A stretch of 64,000 nt of DNA from Actinomycetaceae bacterium zg-1166 (GCA_015679245.1 CP064953.1:868001-932000); one strand, 5' to 3'; counted from the stretch's first letter, positions 49,984 through 59,504 are shown. Translations and numbers: made by a program. The notes: generated from the sequence alone by a model not told the origin.

Positions 49984-52593
49984 ATGCACGCCTCGCTCCT
50001 CCTTCAGGATTACATTGACTCTTACGCTGCTCGTGGCATCACACTTGACGATTTTCAGGTCGAGGCGTGCTCTGCCTTGGGCGAAGGTGAGGATGTGCTT
50101 GTGTGCGCTCCTACGGGAGCTGGGAAAACAGTAGTTGCGCACTTTGGTGTGAATCTCGCCCTCGCTTCGAGTACACGCTGTATCTACACTGCTCCGATCA
50201 AGGCGCTCTCAAATCAGAAGTACACTGAACTTCTCACTCGTGTGGGGAAGGAAAATGTCGGCCTGCTTACTGGAGATGAAACCCTCAATCGCGACGCACC
50301 GATTCTTGTGGTCACCACGGAAGTGCTACGCAATATGCTCTTGCACCAGGCTCCAGAAATCGCGCAGATCGGTTACGTGGTGCTCGATGAGGTTCATTTC
50401 CTCGCTGATCGAGAGCGCGGGCCAGTATGGGAGGAAGTAATTCTCTCACTTCCTGAGAATATCCGTCTCATTTCTCTCTCGGCGACGATCGCTAACTATG
50501 GAGAAATACTCGAATGGCTTGAGTCTGTTCGCGGGAGTACACGCCTTGTCGTGTCCTCACATCGTCCCGTGCCACTGCGCCAACATGTCCTTGTAGGATC
50601 GAAGTTACCGCCTCTCTACGGGAGCGAAAGGGAACCCTCCACGGCGCTTGTCGCCGCACTTCGTCGCCTATCCGAACGCTCTACGCGCACCCCTGGAGGA
50701 GCATCTCCTAGACTCACAGGGCGAGATCGCCGCCGAATTATCCGCGTACTGGAGAAGGCCGACATGCTTCCAGCGATCGAGTTCATCTTTTCGCGAAAGG
50801 GGTGCGATCTCGCTGTTCGCGATCTCCTACGGGCTGGGGTCACTCTCACCACTGTTACTCAGCGTGAGGAGATTTCTCGGCGTATCGACGCACTTGCCGC
50901 CACCCTTTCACCTTCAGATCGTCGAGTCATTCGCTTCGACGAGGCTCGCACAGCCTTACTCGCTGGCTATGGCGCACACCATGCAGGAATTCTCCCTGCG
51001 ATGAAAACTCTCACTGAGGAGCTCATGGCGGCAGGTCTTCTTCGCCTCGTTTACGCTACGGGCACACTTGCGCTGGGAATTGATATGCCGGTGCGTTCGG
51101 TGGTACTTGAGGAGCTGCGGCGCTTTGACGGTGAGGGTTTCGTCGATCTCAGCGCCACGGAATACACCCAACTCATCGGGCGTGCCGGGAGGCGAGGTAA
51201 GGATGAGGTGGGACATGCCATTGTTGTTGGTACCCCCGATCTTGACCCCTGGGCTTTGGCAAGCCTCGGGTCGGGGGAGGTAGAGCCGCTACTTTCAGCC
51301 TTCCAGCCTTCCTACAACACCGTTATCAATCTCCTTGCCGAGCGCAGCTACGATGAGGCTCGTTCACTTATGGGAGCCAGCCTTGCTCAATTTCAACGCA
51401 ATGCAGACGTAGGGCATATTGAGGCAACAGCGGCAAAGGTACGCCGGCGCCGTGCTCACGAAGAGAACACACTCCAGTGTTCTCACGGCGATATTCTTGA
51501 ATACGTGCGGTTGCGTAAGGCAGCAGGGCGTGCGAGCAAATCTGCGCGCAAAGCCGCCAAACGTGAGTATGCACACCAGATTGCTCGGAGCTTTGAGAGA
51601 GCACAAACCGGGAGAATCTACGCCTTCTCTCTTGCCGGGGAACTCACCTATGCCCTCACGCTCTCCGTGGAGGAGACGAGGTTACGCCTCCTTACCGTGG
51701 AGGGAGAGCGACGCTGGCTGCGCCTTTCTCAACTCTCCTCACCTCTGCGCGAGATAGGGGAGTTCGAGCTTCCTCTCGGAATCTCTATGCGCTCCTCTTC
51801 TGGGCGCGAACATGTCGCTGATCTCATCGTCGATGACGTGGCCGAGCGCATGGAGTTGGGCTTGGATTCTGACCTTCTGGAATCGTGGAGCCGCTTCGCT
51901 CCACCGCGCGAGGAGAGGATTAACTCTCATCCTTGTGCTTCTTGCCCGCATATCGATCGCCACCTTCATGAGGCTGGAACACTCCTCGCTCTAGATTCAC
52001 ATTTGGCTGAACTCAACGAGCAAGCTGCCTCCTATACCGATTCTGTGGGTCGAGACTTTGATCGCACCGCAGAAGTACTCACAGAGGTGGGGCTTCTCAC
52101 GGCACAGGGGGAATTACGCCCTGGAGCCAGGGTTCTACGTGAGCTTCATGTCGATACCGATCTTTTGCTCTACCAGGCACTCACGGGACTTGACGAAGGG
52201 AGGCTTGAGGCTGGCGAGTTTGCTGGTTGGGCGTCGATGTTCCTCGCCGACGATCGCCTCGGTTCAGCTTTTCCGCGCCATCGTGTGCTTGTGGAAGAAG
52301 CGCGAAGGGTTCGCGCCCAAGCTGAGGCCATACGCGCCATAGAGATGCAGCACCACATTCTGCGCACACAAGATATTACTCCTGGCTGTGCTGATATCTT
52401 TGAGCTGTGGGCGCATGGGGGATCTTTGGAAGAATGTGTGCAGCTCTCTCGTCTGGCACCTGGAGATTTTATGAGTGCTGCACGGCGGCTTATTGATCTT
52501 CTTGGCCAGATCGCTGTGGCAGGTGAGGGAACCTGGATCGAGGAACTCGCGCGTGAAGCCCGCAGCTCTATGCGCCGTTCTGAGGTGCTCTGA
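49984..52593 (+). CDS. Ski2/HelY-like DEAD/DEAH-box RNA helicase
   Basis: An 869-residue superfamily 2 helicase. Motif I is APTGAGKTVVAH (about residues 40-51), motif II DEVHFLADRERG, motif III SLSATIAN, and motif VI YTQLIGRAGRRGKD (about 395-408). A C-terminal DSHCT-type domain ends the protein, with a Cys pair (HPCASCPHIDRHL) near residue 650 as in HelY. Orthologues lie beside pafBC-tat in many actinobacteria and are thought to act on RNA. The ATG follows CGAAAGG. Confidence 0.9.
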   Translation: MHASLLLQDYIDSYAARGITLDDFQVEACSALGEGEDVLVCAPTGAGKTVVAHFGVNLALASSTRCIYTAPIKALSNQKYTELLTRVGKENVGLLTGDETLNRDAPILVVTTEVLRNMLLHQAPEIAQIGYVVLDEVHFLADRERGPVWEEVILSLPENIRLISLSATIANYGEILEWLESVRGSTRLVVSSHRPVPLRQHVLVGSKLPPLYGSEREPSTALVAALRRLSERSTRTPGGASPRLTGRDRRRIIRVLEKADMLPAIEFIFSRKGCDLAVRDLLRAGVTLTTVTQREEISRRIDALAATLSPSDRRVIRFDEARTALLAGYGAHHAGILPAMKTLTEELMAAGLLRLVYATGTLALGIDMPVRSVVLEELRRFDGEGFVDLSATEYTQLIGRAGRRGKDEVGHAIVVGTPDLDPWALASLGSGEVEPLLSAFQPSYNTVINLLAERSYDEARSLMGASLAQFQRNADVGHIEATAAKVRRRRAHEENTLQCSHGDILEYVRLRKAAGRASKSARKAAKREYAHQIARSFERAQTGRIYAFSLAGELTYALTLSVEETRLRLLTVEGERRWLRLSQLSSPLREIGEFELPLGISMRSSSGREHVADLIVDDVAERMELGLDSDLLESWSRFAPPREERINSHPCASCPHIDRHLHEAGTLLALDSHLAELNEQAASYTDSVGRDFDRTAEVLTEVGLLTAQGELRPGARVLRELHVDTDLLLYQALTGLDEGRLEAGEFAGWASMFLADDRLGSAFPRHRVLVEEARRVRAQAEAIRAIEMQHHILRTQDITPGCADIFELWAHGGSLEECVQLSRLAPGDFMSAARRLIDLLGQIAVAGEGTWIEELAREARSSMRRSEVL

Positions 52594-52598
52594 GGCTT

Positions 52599-54257
52599 AT
52601 GTCAGGTAATCCTCGTGCCTCACGAGCATCACAAGTATCAAGAGCCTCAAAGCCCCGCCGTGGATCTGAGGCGAAGGTTGTTCGGTCGGTTGTTCGTCCT
52701 CTACCTCCCCACGAGCATCATCTTGCGCACGCGAGCTTGCGCCTGCTTCTTTCGATGGGTGCTGGCCTTGCCCTCTATTCCTCCTTTGCGCCCCTGTCTC
52801 TCTGGCCTCTTGCCTTTCTAGGAGTAGCACTGTTCCTTGGACTCCTTGAGGGGCGGAGCTTTCCTCGAAGCCTCCTCACAGGGTGGATTGTCGGCCTCGC
52901 CTTTTATCTTCCGCTTTTTTCCTGGGCGCGGATTGGTTCGGGGCTTCTTGTTCCTTGGTTTGCCTTGGGCGCGATTGAAGCTCTCTATCTCGCTTTACTC
53001 GCTCTCATATGGCAGGGGATTATGCGCCTTCCTCGTTGTGGGCAGGCGTGGGCGGCAACCGCGTGGGGGAGGAGTATCGCTCTGGCTGCCACATGGGTGG
53101 GTATCGAGCATGTGCGTTCCACATGGCCTCTCGGTGGTATGCCGTGGGGACAGCTCGCATTTTCTCAGGTGGACGGCCCACTCCTTCATCTCGCACCATG
53201 GGGTTCCACGCATCTCGTTGCTGGCGTTACTGTCGCTCTTGGCAGTGTCCTTGAACTCCTTGCTCTTCGCCTCACTCACCGTATGAAAGGCTCCCTCATG
53301 GTGCCCCTTGGCGCTTGTTTGGGTGCACTCGTTGTTTCACTCTTTCTTCCTCTCTTTTCAGGAAGTTCTGAGTTCGCACGCGTAGGCCTTGTTCAAGGAA
53401 TAATTCCCCAGCCAGGAAGTGTGCCAGAAGGACAATCGCGGGCACTGACAGTGACAAACAATCTCTTTACCGCTACTCGTCAACTTGAGCCAGGAAGCGT
53501 CGATATGGTGCTCTGGCCCGAATCAGCTTCGGATCGTGATGTCCGCGAAGATCCAGAAGCACGCGCGATAGTCAACAATGCGAACGAATATATTCAGGCT
53601 CCACTCCTCTTAGGCACACAGCGTTTTGTCGAGGATTATCGATTCAACGACTACCTTGTGTGGGACTCTGATCGTGTACTCGATACCTATACAAAGCAGC
53701 GTCCGGTGCCTTTTGGGGAGTACATGCCTTACCGTGATTTCTTTGCAAAGTTCACCTCTGCTGCCGAGGCCATCTATGTGGATATGCACCCTGGATCAGG
53801 TGCAGCACTCCTTGAGGTTCCCCGCAAAGGGGGTGAACCGATTCGCGTGGCCACACCGATCTGTTTTGAGGTGGCGATGACGGATATCGTGGCTGAAGCT
53901 GTGGCTGAGGGAGCTGAGCTTATCGTCATCCCGACGAATAATGCTTCCTACGGCACTTCTGGAGAGGCATACCAACAGTTCGCGATGACGCGCTTTCGCG
54001 CTGTGGAGTACGGGCGAACAGCAATCCATGTCTCCACGGTGGGAGTCTCAGGAATCGTCGAACCCAATGGAGTGGTGCGCACTACGACGAAGCCTTGGGC
54101 GGAAGAGAGTCTCACGGCACGTGTTCCACTGCGAACCGAACTCACTCCAGCTACGATTCTTGCACCCTACCTTGGACCGGGAAGTTTCATTGTTGGTGGA
54201 GCGCTCGCGTTGTGGGCATGGGGGAGCCTCGTGTGGCGCTGGTGGCTTTCTCGTTAG
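52599..54257 (+). CDS. lnt: Apolipoprotein N-acyltransferase
   Basis: A 552-residue membrane enzyme adding the N-terminal acyl chain to lipoproteins. A basic cytoplasmic N-terminus of about 45 residues precedes five to six membrane helices, an outer nitrilase-fold domain and a last helix. The triad is visible: Glu in LWPESASD, Lys in YTKQRPVPFGEYMPY, and Cys in TPICFEVAMTD. TEHVRSTWPLGG-like segment (IEHVRSTWPLGGMPWGQ) is a further signature. Starts five bases after the helicase gene; ppm1 follows, as in mycobacteria where Lnt and Ppm1 functions are joined. Confidence 0.94.
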   Translation: MSGNPRASRASQVSRASKPRRGSEAKVVRSVVRPLPPHEHHLAHASLRLLLSMGAGLALYSSFAPLSLWPLAFLGVALFLGLLEGRSFPRSLLTGWIVGLAFYLPLFSWARIGSGLLVPWFALGAIEALYLALLALIWQGIMRLPRCGQAWAATAWGRSIALAATWVGIEHVRSTWPLGGMPWGQLAFSQVDGPLLHLAPWGSTHLVAGVTVALGSVLELLALRLTHRMKGSLMVPLGACLGALVVSLFLPLFSGSSEFARVGLVQGIIPQPGSVPEGQSRALTVTNNLFTATRQLEPGSVDMVLWPESASDRDVREDPEARAIVNNANEYIQAPLLLGTQRFVEDYRFNDYLVWDSDRVLDTYTKQRPVPFGEYMPYRDFFAKFTSAAEAIYVDMHPGSGAALLEVPRKGGEPIRVATPICFEVAMTDIVAEAVAEGAELIVIPTNNASYGTSGEAYQQFAMTRFRAVEYGRTAIHVSTVGVSGIVEPNGVVRTTTKPWAEESLTARVPLRTELTPATILAPYLGPGSFIVGGALALWAWGSLVWRWWLSR

Positions 54258-54485
54258 CTGCACACCTGTAATAGCCTCAGTGAGCACGGAAGAGTGGAAA
54301 CGACCACGGGCGAGAAGCTGAGAATTCCTCACGTAAGTGATGGAGGTGGGTCTGCCTGAGAATTTTCCTCCCAGAATCCCCACTGTGGGTGATGTGAAGC
54401 GCACCAACGCTCTTGTGGCGTAATTTCCCTGATAACCGTGGTATTTTCATAGAAGCCCTGCGCCCTGAATGAAGGAGTTTGAGCA

Positions 54486-55253
54486 ATGCGCGTGCTTGTC
54501 ATCATTCCCACCTACAACGAGCTTGAGTCGCTGCCGCCAATTATTTCGCGCACTCGTGCCGCAGTTGTGGAGGCAGATATCCTCGTCGTCGACGATAACT
54601 CTCCCGATGGCACTGGTGAGCTTGCCGACGAACTCGCTGCGCAGGATTCTCAGATCCACGTGCTTCACCGTGCAGGTAAGGAAGGCCTGGGGCGTGCTTA
54701 CATTGAGGCTTTTGAGTGGGCAATGGAGCGAGGCTATACGCATGTGGTGGAGATGGATGCGGATGGATCGCACCGCCCCGAGCAACTTCCTCTTCTCTTG
54801 GAGCGGGCTGCGATGTCTGACCACCCCGATCTCGTCATCGGTTCGCGCTATGTGCGCGGCGGAAAACTCGAAGGCTGGCCGAAGTCACGCGAAGCTCTCT
54901 CGCGCGCGGGAAATCTTTATATTAAGGTCTGGCTGGGTCTCCCGGCCTCGGATGTGACAGCCGGATTCCGCGTCTACACGGTTTCAATCCTTCAGCGCAT
55001 TAATCTGAATACAGTGGAAGCTAAAGGCTACTTTTTCCAGACGGATATGACCGATCATGTCCACCGTGCCGGCGGGCACATTGTTGAAATGCCAATCAAC
55101 TTTGCCCAACGAGAGGTAGGGGAGTCCAAGCTCTCAGGAAACGTCTTTACCGAATCGTTGATACGTACAACAAAGATGGGTGTTGCGCGCAGAGGAACCC
55201 AGCTTAAAGGCTTCGCTGAGGGTGTTCTTCGCAAGGTGCGCTCGAAGAAGTGA
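54486..55253 (+). CDS. ppm1: Polyprenol monophosphomannose synthase
   Basis: A 255-residue GT2 glycosyltransferase transferring mannose from GDP-mannose to polyprenyl phosphate for lipoglycan or protein mannosylation. Motifs: VIIPTYNELESLPPII, ILVVDDNSPDGTGELADEL, VVEMDADGSHRPEQLP and SRYVRGGKLEGWPKSRE. The C-terminus is QREVGESKLSGNV plus a basic end; there are no membrane helices. The ATG follows GAAGGAG. A 228-base gap separates it from lnt. Confidence 0.93.
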   Translation: MRVLVIIPTYNELESLPPIISRTRAAVVEADILVVDDNSPDGTGELADELAAQDSQIHVLHRAGKEGLGRAYIEAFEWAMERGYTHVVEMDADGSHRPEQLPLLLERAAMSDHPDLVIGSRYVRGGKLEGWPKSREALSRAGNLYIKVWLGLPASDVTAGFRVYTVSILQRINLNTVEAKGYFFQTDMTDHVHRAGGHIVEMPINFAQREVGESKLSGNVFTESLIRTTKMGVARRGTQLKGFAEGVLRKVRSKK

Positions 55254-55272
55254 GACTACGCGTAAAATCACT

Positions 55273-55326
55273 ATTGCTATAGTAAAGGCGTCCCTGAATT
55301 AGTAAGCACACCTTTACTATAGCAAT
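55273..55326. terminator. AT-rich 16-base perfect inverted repeat between convergent ppm1 and rbpA
   Basis: ATTGCTATAGTAAAGG (55273-55288) and CCTTTACTATAGCAAT (55311-55326) are perfect complements around a 22-base interior. It probably terminates both genes, although the stem is AT-rich and lacks a T tract. Confidence 0.55.
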
Positions 55327-55379
55327 TGGAAGTATCTGCAGAGGAGACATTGCACCTACGAGTGGCACACGTGGAGAGT

Positions 55380-55733
55380 TCAGCGCCCACGACGCAGACG
55401 AAGGCGGCCTGCGCGCAGGAGTTCGAGGCGCTCATCTAGGAGAACCTTAAGCTCATCTTCACTACGCCGCTCAAGAAGCATATCCCAATGCGTACGCGGA
55501 GGTTTCACAGGTTTCTTTTCCTCAACGGGAGCCGCATCGCGCAGCTGCCCCTCGGTTCCACAACGACATTCCCACACCGCCGGAGGTTCGGCATCGACAG
55601 CCATTGCCACGCCAAATTCGTGGCCTTGAGGGCATTCGTACATCACTTGTTTCCGGCTGACGAAAGCAACACCTTCGTCGGATTCAAGAGAGTTGGCGCC
55701 AATTTTCATTCCACGCAAGGAACGTTCTGCCAC
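55380..55733 (-). CDS. rbpA: RNA polymerase-binding protein RbpA
   Basis: A 117-residue actinobacterial transcription factor that binds principal sigma and stabilises the open complex. It begins MAERSLRGMKIGANSLESD, has the Cys core YECPQGHEFG and WECRCGTEG, then the basic linker and sigma-interaction domain KPPRTHWDMLLERRSEDELK. GTG start with AAGGA upstream; an ATG five bases before is out of frame. A marker that the organism is an actinobacterium. Confidence 0.97.
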   Translation of the reverse strand: MAERSLRGMKIGANSLESDEGVAFVSRKQVMYECPQGHEFGVAMAVDAEPPAVWECRCGTEGQLRDAAPVEEKKPVKPPRTHWDMLLERRSEDELKVLLDERLELLRAGRLRLRRGR

Positions 55734-56198
55734 AGCTCATCCTTTCCTAGGCTTAGAGAAGCACAAACAGTATGGCCGAAGGTGGAAGTTGAACGCGAGC
55801 TAGATGGCGCAAGTGGCTTTACAGCAAAGTTTTCTCTAGCTGCACTCAAATGACACCCTCACCCGTCTCGCCGATAATGCACATTATGACAAAATAGCTG
55901 AAACTTGGGTTGCCTCTGGGTTGCCTCTACTACCTTGGAGTTCTGCTGTCGCCTCTCCCTAACCCTCACGCACTTCCCCTTCCGCCCCTTCTGTTTCTGC
56001 ACACACGCACGAACGGACTGCTCCGCAGATATTACGAGTAACTCCACCTCACAGATACGAACGAATCCGCCCACCGATATACGAACGAATTCACCCCTCC
56101 CGCCGGTACAGATATACAAATACACAAAAACAGCCCACAACCCGCCCAATTTCTGGCAATTCCCACGCTTTGACACTCGGCACGCTAGGCTCACTCAC
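55734..56198. other. Gene-free region between rbpA and the Hsp70-like gene
   Basis: It holds the rbpA promoter region and the upstream region of the + strand Hsp70-like gene. From about 55935 to 56160 the + strand is visibly poor in G. Open frames on either strand here have low-complexity products and no ribosome-binding site. Two direct repeats lie at 56055 and 56079. Confidence 0.5.
56055..56096 (+). repeat. Two 18-base direct repeats upstream of the Hsp70-like gene
   Basis: ATACGAACGAATCCGCCC (56055-56072) and ATACGAACGAATTCACCC (56079-56096), differing at two bases, 24 bases apart. A weaker ACGCACGAACGG lies upstream near 56003. Possibly operator copies. Confidence 0.6.
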
Positions 56199-57689
56199 AT
56201 GAGACTCGGTGTGGACTTTGGAACAACTCGCACGGTGGTGGCACTTGCTGATCGCGGAAATTACCCTCTTCTTAGTTTCCCCGATGAGAATGGCGACGAG
56301 CACGAGTACATCCCATGCGTAATAGCGCGTAGTGAACGCGGAATGCTTTACGGATTTGAGGCGGGCGCCTCTGGTCTTCCACTTTTACGTTCTGTTAAGC
56401 GCCAGCTTGCCTCTCCCGTCAATGCCGCTTCGACGGTGCGTGTGGGCGATGGGGAGTTTCCTCTCCTTGATATCCTTACGGGTTTCCTCTTCCATGTGGC
56501 CAGTGCTATTCGCACAACTACAGGGATCGGCACCGAGCCACTTGAAGCCGTTGTCGGTGTTCCTGCACATGCAAATTCTGCCCAGCGTTTTCTCACCCTT
56601 GAAGCGTTCCGCCGTGCCGGTTTTCATGTCCTTGCTATGCTCAATGAACCTTCAGCTGCGGGTTTTGAGTACACGCATCGCCATTCCTCCATGCTTTCTT
56701 CCAAGCGTACAAAAGTGCTCGTCTATGATCTGGGTGGTGGCACCTTTGACGCTTCTCTCGTGGTGGCCGATGGCTACGCTCATGAAGTTCTCGCTTCGCG
56801 TGGTAATAATGCTTTGGGCGGGGACGATTTTGACGAGGTACTTGCCAAGCTCGCTCTGGCCAAAGCTGGGCTTTCCCACGCTGATGTGTGCGACCAATGG
56901 GAAGAAATTCTCTCTCAAGCACGCGAAGCGAAAGAAGCGCTTCGTCCCCAGACCCGCACAATCAATCTCGACGTGGCCGGGCGTGATGTCTCTATTTCGT
57001 CTTTCGAGTTTTACGATGCTGTTGCTCCTCTGATTGATGAAACTCTCCGCTCGTTGGCTCCTCTCCTCGAAGGTGACGAAGCTGGGGATCGCAACTTGGG
57101 AGCGGATGTGGCTGGACTCTATGTGGTGGGTGGAGGTTCAGAGCTTCCCGCAATTGCACGACTTTTGCGCGAATCGTACGGACGGCGTGTACGTCGCTCC
57201 CCCTATAGTGCCGGTTCTACCGCGATTGGTCTCGCTATTGCGGCAGATCCCGAATCTCGCTATTCCCTTATTGATCGTCTCTCTCGGGGATTTGGAGTGT
57301 TCCGCGAACGCGAATCTGGTGACTCTATCGCCTTTGATACTCTCCTCTCCCCCGACGAGAAACTTGAGGGTGAGATACGCATTACGCGCCGCTATGTCGC
57401 TGCCCACAATGTGGGAATTTACCGTTTTGCCGAGTACTCAAAGACTGACGACAACGGCATTCCCGTTTCTGGTGTTCTTCCTCTTGGAGTGTTTGCTTTC
57501 CCCTTCGACCCTACTCTTCGAGATCCGCACTTCGTCCAGAGCGGTGGAGTGGAAAAGGTTGAGGTTCATCGTCGTGAGGGCGGGCATCTTATCGAAGAAG
57601 TGTATGAGGTTGACAATCGTGGCATTATCCGCGTTACTATCCGCGATCTCGAAGATGGCTATGAGCTTTCCACGTCGCTGGGGCGCTGA
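56199..57689 (+). CDS. Short Hsp70-like chaperone without lid domain
   Basis: A 496-residue Hsp70-family protein. The nucleotide-binding domain spans about residues 1-365: LGVDFGTTRTVVALAD (phosphate 1), VYDLGGGTFDASLVVADG (phosphate 2) and GLYVVGGGSELPAIARLL (adenosine), with NEPSAAGFEY and NALGGDDFDEVL. The rest is a beta-type substrate region ending in TIRDLEDGYELSTSLGR; the alpha-helical lid and disordered tail of DnaK are absent. No dnaJ or grpE is near. TAGGCT begins 13 bases before the ATG, close to the leaderless spacing. Substrate unknown. Confidence 0.85.
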   Translation: MRLGVDFGTTRTVVALADRGNYPLLSFPDENGDEHEYIPCVIARSERGMLYGFEAGASGLPLLRSVKRQLASPVNAASTVRVGDGEFPLLDILTGFLFHVASAIRTTTGIGTEPLEAVVGVPAHANSAQRFLTLEAFRRAGFHVLAMLNEPSAAGFEYTHRHSSMLSSKRTKVLVYDLGGGTFDASLVVADGYAHEVLASRGNNALGGDDFDEVLAKLALAKAGLSHADVCDQWEEILSQAREAKEALRPQTRTINLDVAGRDVSISSFEFYDAVAPLIDETLRSLAPLLEGDEAGDRNLGADVAGLYVVGGGSELPAIARLLRESYGRRVRRSPYSAGSTAIGLAIAADPESRYSLIDRLSRGFGVFRERESGDSIAFDTLLSPDEKLEGEIRITRRYVAAHNVGIYRFAEYSKTDDNGIPVSGVLPLGVFAFPFDPTLRDPHFVQSGGVEKVEVHRREGGHLIEEVYEVDNRGIIRVTIRDLEDGYELSTSLGR

Positions 57690-57848
57690 GTTTTCCTTTT
57701 TGGTGTCTTTACTCCTCTCTATGTGAGTCGTTTCGCGAAGGCGTGTATGCGTGAAAGCTCACGGTGAAGAGCGCGCAGCGTATGATGGACGACGATTACC
57801 GCGCATCTGAGGAGGCGTGTTAGCCGTTTTCTCAGTTGAGCTTATTCC

Positions 57849-58412
57849 TCAGCCGAGCTTACGTTTGGCGGCACGTCGCTTGGCGAGTTCGTCAACGACG
57901 ACGATTTCTTCAGCGCGTTCGGTAGGAAGCTCACTCAAGCTCCCTTCAACTTCACGCCATACCTTACCTACAGCGATACCAAAGACTCCCTGGCCTCCCA
58001 TGACCAGGTCGATCACTTCGTCGTCGCTGGTGCATTCGTAGACGGAGGCTCCATCGGACATTAGCGTGATCTGGGCAAGATCATCTACGCCGTATGTGAC
58101 AAGCTGTGTGATAGCGCGGCGGATCTGCTGAAGCGAAACGCCGGTATCAAGAAGGCGTTTGACAACCTTAAGAACGAGGATGTCACGGAAAGAGTAGAGG
58201 CGTTGACTTCCTGATCCTGTGGCATTCTGGATCGAGGGAGAGACGAGTCCTGTGCGATCCCAGTAATCGAGCTGCCGGTAGGTGATACCGGCAGCTTTGC
58301 AGGCTGTAGGTCCACGGTAGCCGGTTTCGGTGTCAAGATCGGGAAGGGGATCACCAAAGAGCATCTGTTGGTTGCGCTGCTTGAGGCTCCCGGGTTCGCG
58401 ATCCTCACTCAT
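57849..58412 (-). CDS. MerR family transcriptional regulator (Rv1830-like)
   Basis: A 187-residue regulator with a winged-helix MerR DNA-binding domain at about residues 33-105 (GYRGPTACKAAGITYRQLDY, then LYSFRDILVLKVVKRLLDTG and GVSLQQIRRAI). The C-terminal part has no metal-binding cysteines and resembles the actinobacterial group next to odhI/garA. The ATG follows GGGAGGAACAT. Targets unknown; the orthologous cluster in mycobacteria and corynebacteria contains a pair of such regulators. Confidence 0.88.
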   Translation of the reverse strand: MSEDREPGSLKQRNQQMLFGDPLPDLDTETGYRGPTACKAAGITYRQLDYWDRTGLVSPSIQNATGSGSQRLYSFRDILVLKVVKRLLDTGVSLQQIRRAITQLVTYGVDDLAQITLMSDGASVYECTSDDEVIDLVMGGQGVFGIAVGKVWREVEGSLSELPTERAEEIVVVDELAKRRAAKRKLG

Positions 58413-58748
58413 ATGTTCCTCCCGAATGTTGCGTGATGTGGCGGAGTCCGCCTAAAGAAGCAGATGTGGCTACTTCAGGAGCACACAGTACGAGGCCAAC
58501 TACTCGCTTCGCCTTTGTGAACGTAACTCAACGGTGTAAGTCTGTAGAGCTACGTGAAGTGGGCGCAAGGAGCCGTGTTCAACCATGTACGTCGAACGCT
58601 TCTAGGTCTACGATATAGCAGCCTCATGGAAGATGTGAGTCTCTCCCCTACATTGGCGTGTCTCAAGTAGTACTTGAACTTTTGTGCCAGGTGTTGAGCA
58701 TATTTCCGCGAGGGCGCCATTAACAGGTATGCCGCATGAGGCTTGCCT
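58413..58748 (-). other. Gene-free gap between the two MerR genes, with a 15-base palindrome
   Basis: No gene is supported in these 336 bases, although many actinobacteria have a DUF151 nuclease gene here. TCAAGTA-G-TACTTGA (58663-58677) is a perfect inverted repeat, and GGCGG-AGT-CCGCC near 58440 a small hairpin. The palindrome may be an operator for one of the flanking regulators. Confidence 0.5.
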
Positions 58749-59504
58749 TCAGCGCAGCTCCACCTCGACGTTTTCAGCCACGAGAGCGCGGTAGAGATTG
58801 CTCATCAATGCGGCATCTTCCGAGGCCTTTGCAAGTACCCGTTCCTTGGCTAGCGCTGTACGTTTAGCCCTCTCCCCCGCAAGAGCCGAGGTAATCATGA
58901 TCGCATGGGAATGAGCCGACGTGCGCAAGCTCTTCACCTGGCGAAGCGAATATCCAGCTTGTAGGAGGTGCATAACATAGCGAGCGATCTCGGGAGCCTG
59001 GCAGGAAAGGCGCCCTCGTGGATCGGCGGCAAGAATGCCTGCTTCTACCATTGTGACAATCTCGAAGATGGCAATTCCCGTAAGATCGGCAACTTCGTCG
59101 ATCCGCAGGCGTGTACCGGGCTGAGCGCGGCGCACTTCGTCATCCTCAACCACACGCATACGCCCAGGATGGACTCCTTCGGGAAGTTCACCCAGATCGA
59201 GCTGACGTAGCATCTCACGTATCTGGAAGAGTGGCAGGTAACGGTCGCGCTGCTCCTGGAGGATAAAACGCAGTCGCTCCACATCGGCTTGAGAGAAAAG
59301 GCGTTGATTGGAAGGTGTGCGAAAAGGTGTGATGAGTTCAAGGGATTCGTAGTGACGAATCTTTGACTGGCTGAGCATAGGGAACTCAATTGCCAGAGCT
59401 GCTGTGACGTCACCGATCTTCAACGTGGGATCATGGGAGACATCCTGAGGCCAGGAGAGGGAAGGCTGGAGGTAGCCAACCTCATCGTGAGAGGCAAGAG
59501 ACAT
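58749..59504 (-). CDS. ftsR: MerR family regulator, FtsR-like (Rv1828-like)
   Basis: A 251-residue regulator directly after odhI. The N-terminal MerR helix-turn-helix is at about residues 28-100 (IGDVTAALAIEFPMLSQSKI, RHYESLELITPFRTPSNQRL, FSQADVERLRFILQEQRDRY). The C-terminal part includes a second winged-helix-like segment (RLRIDEVADLTGIAIFEIVT). In Corynebacterium the orthologue FtsR activates ftsZ; the symbol here rests on synteny and this pattern. Twelve bases separate it from odhI, so the two are an operon. Confidence 0.85.
   Translation of the reverse strand: MSLASHDEVGYLQPSLSWPQDVSHDPTLKIGDVTAALAIEFPMLSQSKIRHYESLELITPFRTPSNQRLFSQADVERLRFILQEQRDRYLPLFQIREMLRQLDLGELPEGVHPGRMRVVEDDEVRRAQPGTRLRIDEVADLTGIAIFEIVTMVEAGILAADPRGRLSCQAPEIARYVMHLLQAGYSLRQVKSLRTSAHSHAIMITSALAGERAKRTALAKERVLAKASEDAALMSNLYRALVAENVEVELR

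Noticed and set aside
55859-56194. 111-codon open frame on the - strand before the Hsp70-like gene
   Set aside because: No start signal, product of low-complexity character without any recognisable domain; it probably reflects the G-poor + strand.
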